DNA of 64,000 bases, taken from NCBI RefSeq assembly GCF_026965535.1, contig NZ_CP114039.1:62001-126000 (forward strand), read 5' to 3'. The stretch's first letter is position 1. Each line of letters opens with the position of its first letter. This document shows, in pieces, positions 1 to 10,142 of the stretch. Source of the stretch: Corallococcus sp. NCRR. Lineage in GTDB: Bacteria; Myxococcota; Myxococcia; Myxococcales; Myxococcaceae. The position numbers were made by a program, and so were the translations under genes. The notes beneath the pieces are model-generated. The model was given only the letters and a program-made list of their open reading frames with translations, was not told the origin of the DNA and searched no databases.

Positions 1-565
1 TGGGGCTCATCCTCCAGCAGTGCCGCCGCATCGACGCCATCGTCCGGGCGCTCGTGGGCTTCGGCCACTCGGGCACGGTGGGCGGCGAGTCCCGGCCCTT
101 CACGCGCGTGGCGGTGGGCCCGCTGCTCGCGGAGGCCGCGCAGCTGGCCCGGCTGTCGCGCAAGGCGCGTGACGTCGCGTGCACGCACCAGAGCCCGGAC
201 GGGCTGGACGTGCTCGGCGACGCGCAGCGGCTGGAGCAGGTGCTGGTGAACCTCTTGACCAACGCCATCGACGCGTCGCCCGCGGGCTCGCGCGTGGAGC
301 TGTTGGCGGAAGCCTCGGGAGACCAGGTGCGCATCCAGGTGGAGGACCGGGGGCACGGCATCGCCCCGGAGCTGTCGCAACGCATCTTCGAGCCGTTCTT
401 CACCACCAAGCAGCCCGGCGAAGGCACCGGCCTGGGCCTCCCGCTGGTGGAGGGCATCGTGCGCGAGCACGGCGGCACGCTGCGCATCGAGCCCCGCCAG
501 GACGGCGGCACCCGCGTGACGCTGCGCCTGCCCCGCGCGGACACGCTGAAGCAGGAGGCCTCCGC

Positions 566-569
<4 letters not shown>
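1..569 (+). CDS. Sensor histidine kinase, C-terminal part (5' truncated by window)
   Basis: Autophosphorylating sensor kinase of a two-component system; only the end of the dimerisation helix and the ATPase domain are inside the window. The reading frame is open from base 3. The ATP-binding domain shows the N box ([12 protein letters not shown]), the G1 box ([10 protein letters not shown]), the F box (FEPFFTTK) and the G2 box (GTGLGLPLV). The sequence before these ([13 protein letters not shown]) resembles the region just after the H box of NtrB-like kinases, so the phospho-accepting histidine should lie just upstream of the window. Its TGA overlaps the TTG start of the response regulator gene, which implies translational coupling and a dedicated pair. 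The input domain and signal cannot be seen. Confidence 0.93.
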
Positions 570-1951
<1,382 letters not shown>

Positions 1952-1955
1952 AGGC

Positions 1956-1991
1956 TTCGACACGTCGTCGACGCGTCGAAACCCGTCGAAA
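1956..1991 (+). promoter_or_regulatory. Candidate enhancer: 25-bp near-palindrome plus third half-site
   Basis: Bases 1956-1980 form an inverted repeat with arms TTCGACaCGTCG and CGACGcGTCGAA; only the symmetric positions 7 and 19 (and the centre) fail to match. A further CGTCGAAA at 1984-1991 repeats the one at 1974-1981 at an exact 10-bp step, so it lies on the same face of the helix. The centre is about 87 bp upstream of the predicted start of transcription from the sigma-54 promoter at 2030, a normal enhancer distance. No U-run follows, so an intrinsic terminator is unlikely. Binding by the adjacent NtrC-type regulator is inference. Confidence 0.65.
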
Positions 1992-2029
1992 GCCCCGGCT
2001 CCCGCCGCGCTCCAGAGGGAAGAGCCCTG

Positions 2030-2044
2030 GGCACGGCGGTTGCT
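2030..2044 (+). promoter_or_regulatory. Sigma-54 (-24/-12) promoter
   Basis: GGCACGGCGGTTGCT matches the sigma-54 consensus: GG, exactly 10 bp, then GC, with CACG after the GG and TTGCT at the -12 element. Only the T before GG is replaced (by G). The predicted start is near 2055, leaving a leader of about 46 nt with an AGGAG ribosome site before the ATG at 2101. Confidence 0.8.
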
Positions 2045-2100
2045 CATGGGTCCTGGCATCCACCGGACGCAAACCCCCGGTGGCCCAGGAGAACACGCCC

Positions 2101-2577
2101 ATGTGCAACCACAACAGCCTCGGACCGGATGGCCAGCCCAAGTCGGGTTACGACACCCGCCTGAACCCCGACCTGACCCGCAGCGCCGCGAAGAGTGCCG
2201 CGCCCATGTCGACGGAGCGGACCGCCAACTGCTGCGTCGTCAACCAGTGGGGCGGGACCATCACCAACGTGGTGCTGCGCCACCGCTACAGCAACAACCC
2301 CAGCTACCAGCAGGAGGGCAACTGGCCCTCGCTCGCGGAGAACGCCACCAGCTCGTCGTTCCAGGCCATCTACTGGACCGGCGCCACGGGCCACGACTAC
2401 TGGTGGATCCAGTTCGAGGATGACAACGGGAAGATCTGGTCGTGCAAGCAGAACTTCTACTGCACGCTGACGTCCTCCGACGCGAACACCACCGTCTACT
2501 TCTTCGTCAACGGGTCCTCCGAGGAGCTGCAGATCCAGATGATCAGCGGCGGCTGCGACACGGTCCTGTCGGACTAG
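2101..2577 (+). CDS. Small beta-rich protein, possibly PUD (up-regulated in Daf-2)-like
   Basis: A 158-residue protein with no signal peptide or membrane segment. After a polar N-terminal stretch of about 45 residues, the rest (NQWGGTITNVVLRHRYS, HDYWWIQFEDDNG, NTTVYFFVN) has the alternating pattern of a beta-sandwich rich in Trp, Tyr and Asn. It resembles, from memory, the PUD1/2 or aegerolysin-like fold seen in nematode, fungal and some bacterial proteins; this family call is tentative. The ATG follows an AGGAG ribosome site. The gene sits behind a strong sigma-54 promoter and an NtrC-type activator, so it is probably made under one specific condition. Several cysteines (C48, C49, C120, C126, C154 approximately) may form disulfides if it is exported. 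Confidence 0.7.
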   Translation: MCNHNSLGPDGQPKSGYDTRLNPDLTRSAAKSAAPMSTERTANCCVVNQWGGTITNVVLRHRYSNNPSYQQEGNWPSLAENATSSSFQAIYWTGATGHDYWWIQFEDDNGKIWSCKQNFYCTLTSSDANTTVYFFVNGSSEELQIQMISGGCDTVLSD

Positions 2578-2621
2578 CGGCCCTAAGGCACCGCCGCCAT
2601 CCCTTCCTCTGGATCCATTCC

Positions 2622-3728
2622 ATGACTCTTCCAGCGCAGGACCCCGCGCGACTGAAGCAGCTCGTCGCGGCGGCCATGAAGGACTACCTGGGCTCGCAGA
2701 CGGAGATTGGCGTGTCGGCGGCGGTGTCCGTCGGCGACGTGCGCGCCAGCTACGTCGCGGGCCTGTCGGACCGCGCCGCCCGGCGGCCGGTGTCCGAGGA
2801 CACGCTGTTCCTCATCTGCTCCGTGCAGAAGGTCTTCACCAACACGCTCGCCGCCGCGCGCATCGTGGAGGGGAAGATGGCGCTGACGGATCAGATCACC
2901 CGCTTCCTCCCGGGAGAGGTCCGCCAGCAGGGCACCGTCATCCGGCAGGTGACGCCCCAGGCGCTGGGCACCATGACGGCGGGCATGCCCGGCGCCAACG
3001 TGCCGGGCCAGCCGGCGGGCGCGCTGTACCGGGGAGAGGTGCCACCTCCGGAGATGTTCGACTTCTGGACGCGCTTCAACCCGGAGACGCGCGTGGGCAC
3101 GCACTACAGCTACTCCAACGTGAGCGAGGTGACGCAGGGCTTCACCACCACCCTGGCCGCGCGGCGCGGCTACCCGGAGCTGTTCGCCACGGACCTCCAG
3201 GAGCCGTTCGCCATGCGTGACACGCGCGTGGACCTCACCGGCATCCCCCCCGAACGCATCGCCCAGGGCTACACCCCCAAGGGCAAGCCACTGGGCTACC
3301 GGGGCGTGGGCTTCAACTCCACCGCGTCGGACATGCTGCGCTTCCTGGAGGGCAACCTCTTCCGCGTGCCCACCATGCCGCTGCTCACCTACCGCGCGAT
3401 GAAGCTCGCGCACACGCCGCACTTCGAAATCTCCGCGCGTCAGTCCATTGGCCTGGGCTGGTACATCACCGACGCGGGCGGCGGCGTGAAGGTGCTGAGC
3501 AAGGCCGGCGGCAATGGCGGCTTCGTGGCGTGGGTGGGCTTCCTGCCCGGACACGCCGCGGCGGTGGTGCTACTCACCAACGGCCACCCGACCACGGGCG
3601 TCAAGCTGCCCGCCATGGGCCGGCGCATCCTCCTGGAGGCCGCGGGGCTCAAAGCGCCCATCCCTCCACCGGACGCGGAGGGCGACGCGGACGCGGGCAT
3701 CGCCCCCGACGACGGCGCGGAAGCCTGA
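2622..3728 (+). CDS. Serine hydrolase, beta-lactamase class C/EstB family
   Basis: A 368-residue member of the penicillin-binding-protein/class C beta-lactamase fold. The three active-site elements are present: S67-V-Q-K70 (SxxK), Y164-S-N166 (YxN), and K294-A-G in place of the usual KTG/HxG. It lacks a signal peptide, so it is probably a cytoplasmic esterase or peptidase and not a beta-lactamase. The gene starts 44 bp after the small protein at 2101 with no terminator between, so both may be transcribed from the sigma-54 promoter. The C-terminal 25 residues are an acidic, disordered tail. The ribosome site before the ATG is weak. Confidence 0.85.
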   Translation: MTLPAQDPARLKQLVAAAMKDYLGSQTEIGVSAAVSVGDVRASYVAGLSDRAARRPVSEDTLFLICSVQKVFTNTLAAARIVEGKMALTDQITRFLPGEVRQQGTVIRQVTPQALGTMTAGMPGANVPGQPAGALYRGEVPPPEMFDFWTRFNPETRVGTHYSYSNVSEVTQGFTTTLAARRGYPELFATDLQEPFAMRDTRVDLTGIPPERIAQGYTPKGKPLGYRGVGFNSTASDMLRFLEGNLFRVPTMPLLTYRAMKLAHTPHFEISARQSIGLGWYITDAGGGVKVLSKAGGNGGFVAWVGFLPGHAAAVVLLTNGHPTTGVKLPAMGRRILLEAAGLKAPIPPPDAEGDADAGIAPDDGAEA

Positions 3729-3766
3729 GCCGGTGTGACTCCGGTGTTACGACGCGCTGCACGAAT

Positions 3767-3783
3767 CGTTACGGGGGGTAACG
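3767..3783. promoter_or_regulatory. Inverted repeat CGTTAC-N5-GTAACG upstream of acetate operon
   Basis: A perfect 6-bp inverted repeat around a run of five G, about 105 bp before the porin start. It is the only conspicuous dyad between the hydrolase and the porin-acs-actP operon. A role as operator for acetate control is inference. Confidence 0.35.
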
Positions 3784-3888
3784 CCCTGTCACCTTCCGCC
3801 ACATCCTGACGCGGCGAGCCAACCCCCAAGGTCCTGAAACCCGGAGCGCACGCGGGTGGAACGGGCGTTGCTCAGGGGATGGGGACCC

Positions 3889-4992
3889 ATGCGGCCCCTC
3901 CCCCCTCTCCTGTCGCGGTTGTTGGTGCTCACGGCCCTGCTGACCGCGTTGCCGGCGGCGGCGGGGAAGATTCAATTGGGCGAGGACGCGGTCCTCAACG
4001 TGGACGTGCTGCTGCATCCGCAGATGCAGCTCATCAAGGACGGCGCGCCCACGGGCGGCGTGGGGACGGACTTCTTCCTGCGCCGCGTGCGGCTGCTCCT
4101 CTTCGGCAACATCACGAAGAAGCTGTCGTTCTTCATCGACACGGACCAGCCGAACTTCGGCAAGAACGGCGACTACAGCGTCGCCTTCTTCATCCAGGAC
4201 GCCACGGTCGCGTACGAGTTCGCCGACAAGACGTGGGTGGAGGCGGGCTTCATCCTCGCGCCGCTGTCGCACCACGCGCTGCAGGGCGCCATCGCGCTCC
4301 AGACGGTGGACTACCACTCCGACCTCATCCGCTACCCGCCAGGCGTGGGCAAGGTGTGGCGCGACATGGGCGTGCAGGTGCGCGGCTTCGCGGGCCCGTG
4401 GACGTACCGCGCCGCCATCCTCAACGGCGTGGAGGGCGCGAAGCTGGAGAACGGCCAGACGGTCAACGCGGACGACCTGCCGCGCGTCGTGGGCCACGCC
4501 CGCTACAACGTCTGGGGCCACGAATACGACCAGTTCCTGCGCGGCATCTACTTCACGGAACAGCCGCTGCTGTCCTTCGGCGTGGGCGCGGACTACCAGT
4601 ACGGCGCCATCGCCACCGCCTCCGGCATCCACGACGCGGTGGCCCTGGCGGCGGACGTGTTCCTGGACCTCCCCATCGGGGACAACCAGGAGTTCGTCTT
4701 CCAGAGCAACGTCTTCTCCTGGCAGCAGGGCTTCGACAACGCGCGCAGCGGCACCGGGTTCTTCGTGGAGCTGGGCTACCGCATCGGCATCGTCGAGCCC
4801 GTCTTCTCCAGCGAGTACTTCAACGGGCGCGTGGCCCAGACGGACCTGCTCACGTTCAAGCCCGGCCTCAACCTCTGGTTCCAGAAGCACACCTTCAACC
4901 TGAAGACGGAGCTGGCTGTGTCACGCGCGGGAGACATCGCCCACGCGACCACGGGCATCACCGGCACCGCCCAGCTCCAGCTCTTCTACTGA
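3889..4992 (+). CDS. Outer-membrane porin (phosphate-selective porin O/P-like)
   Basis: A 367-residue outer-membrane beta-barrel. The Sec signal peptide (MRPLPPLLSRLLVLTALLTA, cleaved near LPAAAG) is followed by amphipathic strands with many aromatic girdle residues. The protein ends in QLQLFY, a typical barrel C-terminus for BAM recognition. The ATG at 3889 is preferred to the in-frame GTG at 3856 because it begins the signal peptide and has an AGGGGA-type ribosome site. It is the first gene of a run with acs, a DUF485 gene and actP (spacings of 11, 33 and 10 bp), so it probably lets acetate or another small carboxylate across the outer membrane. That substrate is inferred from context only. 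Confidence 0.85.
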   Translation: MRPLPPLLSRLLVLTALLTALPAAAGKIQLGEDAVLNVDVLLHPQMQLIKDGAPTGGVGTDFFLRRVRLLLFGNITKKLSFFIDTDQPNFGKNGDYSVAFFIQDATVAYEFADKTWVEAGFILAPLSHHALQGAIALQTVDYHSDLIRYPPGVGKVWRDMGVQVRGFAGPWTYRAAILNGVEGAKLENGQTVNADDLPRVVGHARYNVWGHEYDQFLRGIYFTEQPLLSFGVGADYQYGAIATASGIHDAVALAADVFLDLPIGDNQEFVFQSNVFSWQQGFDNARSGTGFFVELGYRIGIVEPVFSSEYFNGRVAQTDLLTFKPGLNLWFQKHTFNLKTELAVSRAGDIAHATTGITGTAQLQLFY

Positions 4993-5003
4993 GGACTCCC
5001 GCC

Positions 5004-6968
5004 ATGGCCACCGACACGGATTCGCTCTTCCAGCCCAAGGAAGCCTTCCGCCGCACCGCGCACGTGAAGAGCCTGGAGGAGTACCAGCGCCTCTACCGCC
5101 AGAGCCTGGACGCCCCGGACGCCTTCTGGGGCGAGCAGGCGAAGCAGCTCACCTGGTTCCACCCGCCGGAGTCCATCCGCGAGGTGAACGAACAGGCCGC
5201 CGACTTCGCCTGGTTCGTGGGCGGCAAGCTCAACGTGACGGTCAACTGCGTGGACCGCCACGCGAAGGCGCACCCGGACAAGGCCGCCATCCTCTGGGCG
5301 AAGAACACGCCCGGCGAGTACGAGACCGTCACCTTCCGCGACCTCGCGCACCACGTGAACCGCCTGGCCAACGTGCTCAAGGCGCACGGCGTGCGGAAGG
5401 GCGACCGCGTCATCGTCTACCTGCCCATGATTCCGGAGCTGGTGTCCTCGCTGCTGGCGTGCGCGCGCATCGGCGCGGTGCACTCGGTGGTGTTCGCGGG
5501 CTTCTCCGCGGACTCGCTGCGCGAGCGCGTGCTGGACTCCGGCGCGAAGGTCGTCATCACCGCCAATGAAGGCCCGCGCGGCCCCAAGAGCGTGGCCACC
5601 AAGGCCATCACCGACGAGGCCCTGGAGGGGCTGTCCCAGGTGACGTCCGTGCTCGTCGCGCGCCGCACGCCCAGGGACGTGCCCATGCGCGAGGGGCGCG
5701 ACCACTGGCTGGACGTGGAGGTCCAGAAGCAGCGCGGCGTCTGCCCCGCGGAGTGGATGGACGCGGAGGATCCGCTCTTCATCCTCTACACCTCCGGCTC
5801 CACCGGGAAGCCCAAGGGCGTGCTGCATACGACGGGCGGCTACCTCGTCTACGCGAACACGACGTTCCGCTACATCTTCGACACGCAGCCGGACGACGTG
5901 CACTTCTGCACCGCGGACGTGGGCTGGGTGACGGGCCACTCGTATCTCGTGTACGGCCCGCTCTCCACCGGCACCACCACCGTCCTCTTCGAGTCCACGC
6001 CGACGTGGCCGGACGCGAGCCGCCTCTGGCAGGTGGTGGACGACCTGAAGGCCACCACGCTCTACACCGCGCCCACCGCGCTGCGTTCGCTGATCAAAGA
6101 AGGCGACGCGTTCGTGAAGAAGTCCTCGCGCAAGTCGCTGCGCCTGTTGGGCAGCGTGGGCGAGCCCATCAACCCGGAGGTCTGGCGCTGGTTCCACGAC
6201 GTGGTGGGCGAGGGCCGCTGCCCCGTGGTGGACACCTGGTGGCAGACGGAGACGGGCGGCATCCTCATCGCGCCGCTGCCCGGCGCGACGCCCGCCAAGC
6301 CCGGCAGCGCCACCCTGCCCTTCTTCGGCGTGGAGCCGGTGCTGGTGGATGAAGAGGGCCGGAAGCTGGAAGGCAACGGCGTCAGCGGCAACCTGTGCCT
6401 CGCGCGCTCGTGGCCGGGCCAGGCGCGCACGCTGTACGGGCACCACTCGCGCTTCGTGGAGACGTACTACGCGCGCTTCCTGCCGCTGTACTTCACCGGC
6501 GACGGCTGCCGCCGCGACGAGGACGGCTACTACTGGATCACCGGCCGCGTGGACGACGTGCTCAATGTGTCCGGCCACCGCCTGGGCACCGCGGAGGTGG
6601 AGAGCGCGCTCGTCGCCCACGAGGCCGTCGCCGAGGCCGCCGTGGTGGGCTTCCCGCACGACCTGAAGGGCACGGGCGTGTGCGCCTTCGTCACGGTGAA
6701 GCCGGACTTCGTGCGCACGCCGGACGAGAAGATGGTGGGCAGCCTGCGCGAACAGGTGCGGCACGTGATTGGCCCCATCGCCACGCCGGACCGGGTGGTG
6801 CTGGTGTCGGGCCTGCCCAAGACGCGCTCCGGGAAGATTCTTCGCCGCATGCTCCGGAAGATCGCCGGTGGCGAGACGGAGAACCTGGGTGACGCGAGCA
6901 CGCTCGCGGACCCCGCCGTGCTGGATGAGCTGCTCACCAAGGGCCTGCCTCCGGGCCCGCGCCGCTGA
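5004..6968 (+). CDS. acs: Acetyl-CoA synthetase
   Basis: AMP-forming acetate-CoA ligase, 654 residues (usual length about 650), making acetyl-CoA from acetate, ATP and CoA through acetyl-AMP. The N-terminal ACAS domain is followed by the P-loop-like motif (YTSGSTGKPKG, 262-272), the WWQTETGG acetate-pocket motif at 412-419, and the hinge and C-terminal domain (YFTGDG, GRVDDVLNVSGHR). The catalytic lysine is in TRSGKILRR (K611), the residue reversibly acetylated by Pat-type enzymes in other bacteria. It stands between a porin and the DUF485/ActP pair, forming an acetate scavenging operon. Confidence 0.97.
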   Translation: MATDTDSLFQPKEAFRRTAHVKSLEEYQRLYRQSLDAPDAFWGEQAKQLTWFHPPESIREVNEQAADFAWFVGGKLNVTVNCVDRHAKAHPDKAAILWAKNTPGEYETVTFRDLAHHVNRLANVLKAHGVRKGDRVIVYLPMIPELVSSLLACARIGAVHSVVFAGFSADSLRERVLDSGAKVVITANEGPRGPKSVATKAITDEALEGLSQVTSVLVARRTPRDVPMREGRDHWLDVEVQKQRGVCPAEWMDAEDPLFILYTSGSTGKPKGVLHTTGGYLVYANTTFRYIFDTQPDDVHFCTADVGWVTGHSYLVYGPLSTGTTTVLFESTPTWPDASRLWQVVDDLKATTLYTAPTALRSLIKEGDAFVKKSSRKSLRLLGSVGEPINPEVWRWFHDVVGEGRCPVVDTWWQTETGGILIAPLPGATPAKPGSATLPFFGVEPVLVDEEGRKLEGNGVSGNLCLARSWPGQARTLYGHHSRFVETYYARFLPLYFTGDGCRRDEDGYYWITGRVDDVLNVSGHRLGTAEVESALVAHEAVAEAAVVGFPHDLKGTGVCAFVTVKPDFVRTPDEKMVGSLREQVRHVIGPIATPDRVVLVSGLPKTRSGKILRRMLRKIAGGETENLGDASTLADPAVLDELLTKGLPPGPRR

Positions 6969-7001
6969 AGTCCCTTTCACGCTTCGCAAGGAGGAAAACC
7001 G

Positions 7002-7280
7002 ATGCACGGCAATTCCAAGGACGAGGCGTTGAAGGCGCTCGCCGCCAGGCGCTGGCGCGTGGCCGGCGCGCTGACGGTGGCGATGATGGTGGCCTACCTG
7101 GGCTTCATCCTGCTGGTGGCCTTCAACCGGCCGCTGATGGGGCACCAGCTCGTGCCGGGGCTGTCCGTCGGCATCGTGCTGGGGGCGCTCACCATCCTCT
7201 TCGCCTGGGTGCTGACGGGCGTCTACATGAGCTGGGCCAACAAGAAGTACGACAGCGCGCTCGACGAGCTGCGCCGCTGA
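7002..7280 (+). CDS. DUF485 (YjcH-like) inner-membrane protein
   Basis: A 92-residue protein with two membrane helices (about residues 20-42 and 52-76) and short charged ends. This family almost always precedes actP and is thought to assist or regulate the acetate symporter. The ATG has an excellent AAGGAGG ribosome site, and actP starts 10 bp after its stop. Confidence 0.92.
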   Translation: MHGNSKDEALKALAARRWRVAGALTVAMMVAYLGFILLVAFNRPLMGHQLVPGLSVGIVLGALTILFAWVLTGVYMSWANKKYDSALDELRR

Positions 7281-7290
7281 GAGGCCAACC

Positions 7291-8898
7291 ATGAATCCCA
7301 CGACCGCGGGCACGCAGCTTGGCCAGCCCAACACCACGGCCATCGTCTTCTTCCTTCTCTTCGTCAGCATCACGCTGGCCATCACGTACTGGGCGGCGCG
7401 CAAGACGAAGACGACGTCGGAGTTCTTCGCCGCCGGTGGCGGCATCAGCGCGGGGCAGAACGGCTTCGCGCTCGCCGGCGATTTCATGAGCGCCGCCAGC
7501 TTCCTGGGCATCGCGGGGCTCGTGGCCACGTCCGGCTTCGACGGGCTCATCTACTCCGTGGGCTGGCTGGTGGGCTGGCCCGTGGTGACCTTCCTCATCG
7601 CGGAGCCCCTGCGCAACCTGGGCAAGTACACGTTCGCGGACGTGGTGGCCTACCGCCTGAAGCAGACCCCGGTGCGGCTGTCCGCCGCGGTGGGCACGCT
7701 CACCGTCGTCGTCTTCTATCTGATTGCCCAGATGGTGGGCGCGGGCAACCTCATCCGCCTGCTCTTCGGCCTCTCCTATGAGACGGCCGTCGTCATCGTG
7801 GGCGCGGTGATGATCCTCTACGTGCTCTTCGGCGGGATGATCGCCACCACGTGGGTGCAGATCGTGAAGGCGGTGCTGCTCCTGGGCGGCGCGACGGCGC
7901 TGGCCATCTCGGTGCTGTGGCGATTCGGCTTCAGCCCGGCGGCGCTCTTCAGCGAGGCGGCGAACCGCTACGGGCCGGAGGCGCTGGCGCCGGGCAAGCT
8001 GGTGTCCAACCCGCTGGAGACCCTCTCCCTGGGCCTGGCGCTGATGTTCGGCACGGCGGGCCTGCCGCACATCCTGATGCGCTTCTACACGGTGCCCAAC
8101 GCGAAGGCGGCGCGCACCAGCGTCTTCTACGCCACGGGCCTCATCGGCTTCTTCTACCTGGTGACGTTCATCCTGGGCTTCGGCGCGTCCGTGCTGGTGG
8201 GCCGTCAGGCCATCGTGAGCGTGGACAAGGGCGGCAACATGGCGGCGCCCATGCTGGCGGAGGTGGTGGGCGGCACGGGCTTCTTGGGCTTCATCTCCGC
8301 GGTGTCCTTCGCCACCATCCTCGCGGTGGTGGCGGGCCTGACGCTGTCGGGCGCGGCGGCGCTGTCCCATGACCTGTGGTCCAGCGTGGTGCGCAAGGGG
8401 CACGCCCCGGAGTCGGAGCAACTCAAGGTGGCGCGCATCGCCAGCCTGGCGCTGGGCATCCTGGCCATCATCCTGGGCGTCGTCTTCAAGAACCAGAACG
8501 TGGCCTTCATGGTGGGCCTGGCGTTCGCCATCGCGGCGAGCGCGAACTTCCCCGCGCTGCTCTTGTCCATGCTGTGGAGGGGCTTCACCACCCAGGGCGC
8601 GGTGGCCAGCATGCTCACCGGCTCCATCAGCGCGGTGCTGCTCATCTTCCTGTCGCCCACGGTGCAGGTGGAGCTGCTCGGCAACGCGTCCGCCCTCTTC
8701 CCGCTGAAGAACCCGGGCATCGTCACCATCCCGCTGTCCTTCATCGTGGGCTGGGTGGTGTCGCTGCTGGCGCCGGAGACGGAGGCGGCGGCGCGGTTCG
8801 CGGAGGTGGAGCACCGCATGCACGTGGGCGCGGCGGTGACGCCGCCTCCGGTGACGGTGCCCACGGGCGTGGCGGGCACGCTGCCCCAGAAGGTTTGA
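7291..8898 (+). CDS. actP: Cation/acetate symporter ActP (SSS family)
   Basis: Sodium:solute symporter of 535 residues with about 13 membrane helices. The N-terminus ([20 protein letters not shown]) and [12 protein letters not shown] are typical of ActP. It imports acetate with a cation across the inner membrane. It is the last gene of the porin-acs-DUF485-actP run and ends about 50 bp before a strong terminator. Confidence 0.95.
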   Translation: MNPTTAGTQLGQPNTTAIVFFLLFVSITLAITYWAARKTKTTSEFFAAGGGISAGQNGFALAGDFMSAASFLGIAGLVATSGFDGLIYSVGWLVGWPVVTFLIAEPLRNLGKYTFADVVAYRLKQTPVRLSAAVGTLTVVVFYLIAQMVGAGNLIRLLFGLSYETAVVIVGAVMILYVLFGGMIATTWVQIVKAVLLLGGATALAISVLWRFGFSPAALFSEAANRYGPEALAPGKLVSNPLETLSLGLALMFGTAGLPHILMRFYTVPNAKAARTSVFYATGLIGFFYLVTFILGFGASVLVGRQAIVSVDKGGNMAAPMLAEVVGGTGFLGFISAVSFATILAVVAGLTLSGAAALSHDLWSSVVRKGHAPESEQLKVARIASLALGILAIILGVVFKNQNVAFMVGLAFAIAASANFPALLLSMLWRGFTTQGAVASMLTGSISAVLLIFLSPTVQVELLGNASALFPLKNPGIVTIPLSFIVGWVVSLLAPETEAAARFAEVEHRMHVGAAVTPPPVTVPTGVAGTLPQKV

Positions 8899-8946
8899 AA
8901 GCTGCTCGGCGGTCCTTCACGGCATCTTCCTCGGCGTGAAGGACAG

Positions 8947-8998
8947 GGCGGAACCCGGGAGTTTCCAAAGGGGCTCGGGTTCCGCCTTTCTTTTTCCC
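8947..8998. terminator. Intrinsic terminator after actP
   Basis: A perfect 11-bp stem (8947-8957 GGCGGAACCCG with 8976-8986 CGGGTTCCGCC) and an 18-nt loop are followed on the plus strand by TTTCTTTTTCC. It ends the acetate operon. The stop codon of the convergent peptidase lies 6 bp beyond. Confidence 0.9.
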
Positions 8999-9003
8999 CG
9001 TGA

Positions 9004-10098
9004 CTACTTCCCGCGCGTGAGCGGGAGTACGTCGTTCACCAGGTGCACGAGCACCTTGCCGGGCTCCTCCTCGTGCACCATGTGCGCGGAGTCCTCGAAC
9101 CAGACGAGCTTCTTCGACGGGGCCTGGACGGTGGCGAACCACGCGTCCAGCAGCTGCGCGGACGTGGTGCGGTCGTGCCGGCCGTGGAAGAAGACGACGG
9201 GCAGCGCGAAGCGGTTCTCCTTCGTGAGGTTCAGCTGGGTGATGGGCGCCCAGAAGGCGGCGAGGCTCAAATCCAGGCCCTCGTCGCGCGCGTCCATGTC
9301 CTTGCCGGTGACGTCCGGGCTGTAGCGCCACACCTGCGCGCCGTGCCAGTCCGGCGCGCGCCAGCCGTGGGTCTCATAGTGCATGAGCCAGCGGCGCTCC
9401 TTGTGCAGGTTGGCCAGCGTGCGCGCAGGGTCCTTCGGGTCCGGGAACGGGGCGATGGACTCCAGGTCCGCGAGGGCCTTCTTGTTGCCGTCCGCCTTCG
9501 CCGCGGCGAGCGTGGCCGCGTAGCCCAGGGCCTCGTTCCTCGGCATGTCCACGCCCTGGCCGATGCCCACGTACGCGTCGAACCAGTCCGGGTGCTTCTG
9601 GGCCAGCTTCACGCCCAGCACCGTGCCCCAGCTGTGGCCCACGAGCACGATGCGCTTCTTGCCGTACGTCTTGCGCAGGTACGCGGCCACCTCCTCCGCG
9701 TCCGCCACCATGCGGTCCACGGTCAGGGTGGGCTTCACCTTGTCTGGAGGATTGAGGGCATATGTCTTCCCCGCGCCGCGCTGGTCCCAGTGCGCCACGG
9801 TGAAGTACTCCTCCCATTCGCCCTGGTAGAAGTACGCGGTGGGCAGCGCGGTGAAGCCCGGCCCGCCGTGCAGGAAGAGCAAGAGCGGGTTGTCCTTGTG
9901 GCGCCCGCGCACGGAAATCCACTGGTCGATGCCGCCGATGCGCACGGCCTCCGCCTTCTCGATGCCATCCGAGAGCACGCTGCGGCGGGCTTCCCGCATG
10001 ACCTCCTGGGGCGTGGGCGCTTCGCCCGCGGCGGCCGGGAGGGCCGTGAGCGACAGGCCGAGCAGGCAGAGGGAGACGGTGTCTTTCAGGGTCCGCAT
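9004..10098 (-). CDS. Secreted alpha/beta hydrolase, proline iminopeptidase-like (S33)
   Basis: A 364-residue exported hydrolase. The Sec signal peptide (MRTLKDTVSLCLLGLSLTAL, cleaved after PAAAG) is followed by the S33 oxyanion-hole motif LFLHGGPG, the nucleophile elbow GHSWGT, an aspartate in HGRHD, and the catalytic histidine in DSAHMVHEE. Family members remove N-terminal proline or related residues from peptides. The ATG at 10098 is chosen because it starts the signal peptide; an in-frame ATG lies 30 bp upstream. It faces the acetate operon and shares its terminator region. Confidence 0.85.
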   Translation of the reverse strand: MRTLKDTVSLCLLGLSLTALPAAAGEAPTPQEVMREARRSVLSDGIEKAEAVRIGGIDQWISVRGRHKDNPLLLFLHGGPGFTALPTAYFYQGEWEEYFTVAHWDQRGAGKTYALNPPDKVKPTLTVDRMVADAEEVAAYLRKTYGKKRIVLVGHSWGTVLGVKLAQKHPDWFDAYVGIGQGVDMPRNEALGYAATLAAAKADGNKKALADLESIAPFPDPKDPARTLANLHKERRWLMHYETHGWRAPDWHGAQVWRYSPDVTGKDMDARDEGLDLSLAAFWAPITQLNLTKENRFALPVVFFHGRHDRTTSAQLLDAWFATVQAPSKKLVWFEDSAHMVHEEEPGKVLVHLVNDVLPLTRGK

Positions 10099-10142
10099 GT
10101 CCCCTGAACGGACGGCCCTCGCGTCCATTGCCTGGACGCGGG

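Noticed and set aside
1956..1991. The palindrome after the NtrC-type gene as an intrinsic terminator
   Set aside because: No U-run follows, and the third phased half-site and distance to the sigma-54 promoter fit an enhancer better.
2622..3728. The serine hydrolase as a true beta-lactamase resistance gene
   Set aside because: No signal peptide, the third motif is KAG and not KTG/KSG, and the context is not that of resistance genes.
4986..7550. An 854-codon minus-strand frame opposite acs
   Set aside because: The plus strand encodes a full-length acetyl-CoA synthetase with all motifs. The antisense product is His/Arg/Val-rich and matches no fold.
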